DNA of 64,000 nt from Rhodospirillaceae bacterium (lineage in GTDB: Bacteria > Pseudomonadota > Alphaproteobacteria > Rhodospirillales > UBA2165), in contig JABIHH010000088.1 in NCBI GenBank assembly GCA_018649725.1, positions 62,001-126,000 on the forward strand, read 5' to 3'. This document shows positions 62,641 to 64,000 of this stretch, one piece after another. The position numbers and the translations under genes are program-made. The notes beneath the pieces were generated by a model that made no database searches, was not told the origin of the DNA, and saw only the letters and a program-made list of their open reading frames with translations. Each line of letters starts with the position of its first letter. Positions within the stretch are counted from its first letter, which is position 1.

Positions 62641-62660
62641 CAGAAACATCTCAGAAACAT
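62641..62660 (+). repeat. 11-bp-period direct repeat, copy 2
   Basis: CAGAAACAT occurs twice, exactly 11 bp apart, 110 bp before the PAS sensor gene; a TATGAT promoter-like box lies about 25 bp downstream. Same unit and spacing as at 60281-60300. Confidence 0.5.
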
Positions 62661-62769
62661 TTTTTTCTAACTAAAATTTAGGTATATGATACTGTTCCAA
62701 CGATAATTTGTTCATACGGGGCAATAAAACAAACTGTTTTAACTCCCGAGAATTTAACCCGGGCTGGCT

Positions 62770-64000
62770 ATGGTTTTAACTTGGTTTCTTATTGCTCTCT
62801 TATCTGTTGCAATCCTAGTGCTGCTGGTCTGGAACTTTCGTCTGCGTGCGAGCAAAAGCCAAACCGACACGTCATTCTTACATCTTAAATCAACCGATCA
62901 GGACTTGATTTCAGTTCTAAAACGAAGCCCCATCGGCGTCGGCATTACCATTGAGGGTCGGCCAAAGTTCTACAACGACAAGATTACAGAGTTGTTTGGC
63001 TGGCAAGGCGATGATCTAACCAGTGCGGATGTTTCGGCAATTTATGCGCGCCCTGAAGAACGCGACGCCGTTATCATGGACCTTAAAGACAAGGGATTTT
63101 TTGCGGAAAAAGAAATTCTTTTTAAAAAATCCGATGGGCATCTTGTCTCACTGTTATTTTCCGCCTCACTGATTGAATATGATGGACACGAGGCCGTTTT
63201 GGTTTGGATGTATGATATTACCGCTCTCAATGCCGCCGAGCAGGCTATTTCACATGGCAAGGAAATACTCCAAAACAGTCCGATTGCCGTTGGAATTTCA
63301 ATTGACCGCAAATTTAAATTTATAAACGACCGCTTTTCTGAGCTTACTGGTTGGCAGGCGGAAGATCTCAAAAAGAAAGATGGCGACATGATTTTCGCCG
63401 ATTTCGACCAACGCCTGCTAATTCGAGAGGAATTAGATAAAAAAGGATTTGTGAAGGATAAAGAAGTCGCGTTTTACGATGCATCTGGAGAAATATCCCA
63501 GGCCTTATTCTCGGCCTATCGCACAATTTATGAAGGTGAAGAAGCCGTCATTGGTTGGATTTATGACATTTCTGAATTGACCGCGGCACAAAAGGAGCTG
63601 TCGCACGCCAAGGAAATTCTGGAGGCGACAATCGATAGTGTTGATCAAGGCCTGGTTATGATTGATGGCGACTATCGGATCATTGCAAACAATCGCAGCT
63701 TTGCCGATATCGTCTGGCTGGACCCAGAATATTTGGCCAGCTACCCCCTTTGGGAAGACATGATGCGGCGCGCCAATGACCAGGAGTGGTTTGGGCTAGA
63801 CATTGATATTGAAGCAATGATCGAAACGCAGCGCGACATGAGATCAAACGCCTTCGAACCTATCATCGCGCGTAATACGCGGTCAGATGGTACCGAATTC
63901 GAATTTTGGTGCAAAGCACTCTCGACCGGTGGCTGGGTTCAGTCGGTTACCGATATTACCGAACGGCTGCGTGCGGAAAAAGAAATTGCACGCGGCAAGG
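62770..64000 (+). CDS. Multi-PAS sensor protein, 3' end cut by window edge
   Basis: The first 410 codons of a signalling protein. One N-terminal transmembrane helix (F-L-I-A-L-L-S-V-A-I-L-V-L-L-V-W) is followed by three PAS domains near 45-160, 165-285 and 290-400; the first two are alike (S-P-I-G-V-G-I-T-I, S-P-I-A-V-G-I-S-I) and so arose by duplication. The output domain (kinase, GGDEF or cyclase) is beyond the window. Start codon has no good ribosome site, so a nearby start is possible. Confidence 0.8.
   Translation, partial: MVLTWFLIALLSVAILVLLVWNFRLRASKSQTDTSFLHLKSTDQDLISVLKRSPIGVGITIEGRPKFYNDKITELFGWQGDDLTSADVSAIYARPEERDAVIMDLKDKGFFAEKEILFKKSDGHLVSLLFSASLIEYDGHEAVLVWMYDITALNAAEQAISHGKEILQNSPIAVGISIDRKFKFINDRFSELTGWQAEDLKKKDGDMIFADFDQRLLIREELDKKGFVKDKEVAFYDASGEISQALFSAYRTIYEGEEAVIGWIYDISELTAAQKELSHAKEILEATIDSVDQGLVMIDGDYRIIANNRSFADIVWLDPEYLASYPLWEDMMRRANDQEWFGLDIDIEAMIETQRDMRSNAFEPIIARNTRSDGTEFEFWCKALSTGGWVQSVTDITERLRAEKEIARGK

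Noticed and set aside
62640-62660. ATG 62660 plus in-frame TGA as a fourth selenoprotein (M-F-L-R-C-F-U)
   Set aside because: No ribosome site, no recognised redox motif around the TGA and no convincing hairpin after it; the ATG is part of the direct repeat.

Overview
The window is a gene-dense bacterial chromosome segment of moderate GC content, most likely from an alphaproteobacterium. The evidence is indirect: the protein styles (NifU-like scaffold with an R-H in place of the third Cys, VanA-like Rieske oxygenases, two LivGFHM-type importers), and a 26-bp perfect inverted repeat of a kind common between alphaproteobacterial genes. No rRNA, tRNA, CRISPR array, phage or transposase gene was seen.

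Layout. 1-4.3 kb: SDR fragment, CaCA antiporter, pirin and the queuosine pair queA-tgt, all on the minus strand. 4.3-9.1 kb: a C/G-rich palindromic repeat, a NifU-like scaffold gene, a secreted trefoil-like protein, and a large hybrid histidine kinase split in two by one in-frame TAA. 9.2-12.4 kb: selD, a GNAT protein and a methyltransferase, with divergent TetR and MarR genes and a 32-bp operator-like palindrome. 12.6-24.8 kb: mostly housekeeping and small-molecule enzymes, including a ubiD / AhpD-like / marR operon behind a perfect 23-bp palindrome. 24.9-27.9 kb: an orphan molybdenum hydroxylase large subunit and a HAD phosphatase.

28-60 kb is one large catabolic island of two divergent arms. 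The minus arm (41.5 down to 28 kb) has an SsuABC-type importer, two collinear Rieske oxygenase alpha subunits, RidA, two SDRs, a cupin, an alpha/beta hydrolase, an IclR regulator, a thiamine-diphosphate (TPP) enzyme, an aspartate-dehydrogenase-like enzyme and an extradiol (VOC) dioxygenase. The plus arm (41.7 to 60.1 kb) has a peroxiredoxin, GST, FAD monooxygenase, SMP-30 lactonase, two Liv-type importers, class II aldolase, cupin, luciferase-like monooxygenase, a second TPP enzyme and an aldehyde dehydrogenase. Together they read as uptake, ring hydroxylation, ring cleavage, hydrolysis, decarboxylation and aldehyde oxidation of an unidentified aromatic or heterocyclic substrate. 60.3-64 kb holds signalling genes: an adenylate cyclase and a multi-PAS sensor cut by the window edge.

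Main result: three genes that look truncated or broken are selenoprotein genes read through an in-frame TGA. They are selD (U17, start 10319), an AhpD-like protein with a C-x-x-U active site (20497-21117) and a Bcp/AhpC-type peroxiredoxin with U44 in the T-P-G-U-T motif (41676-42119). Each TGA sits where the family has its catalytic Cys. Each is followed by a short hairpin with a G in the first two loop positions, 18-23 nt downstream, as expected for bacterial SECIS elements. Plain ORF calling would miss all three. selA, selB and tRNA-Sec are not in the window and must lie elsewhere if this reading is right.
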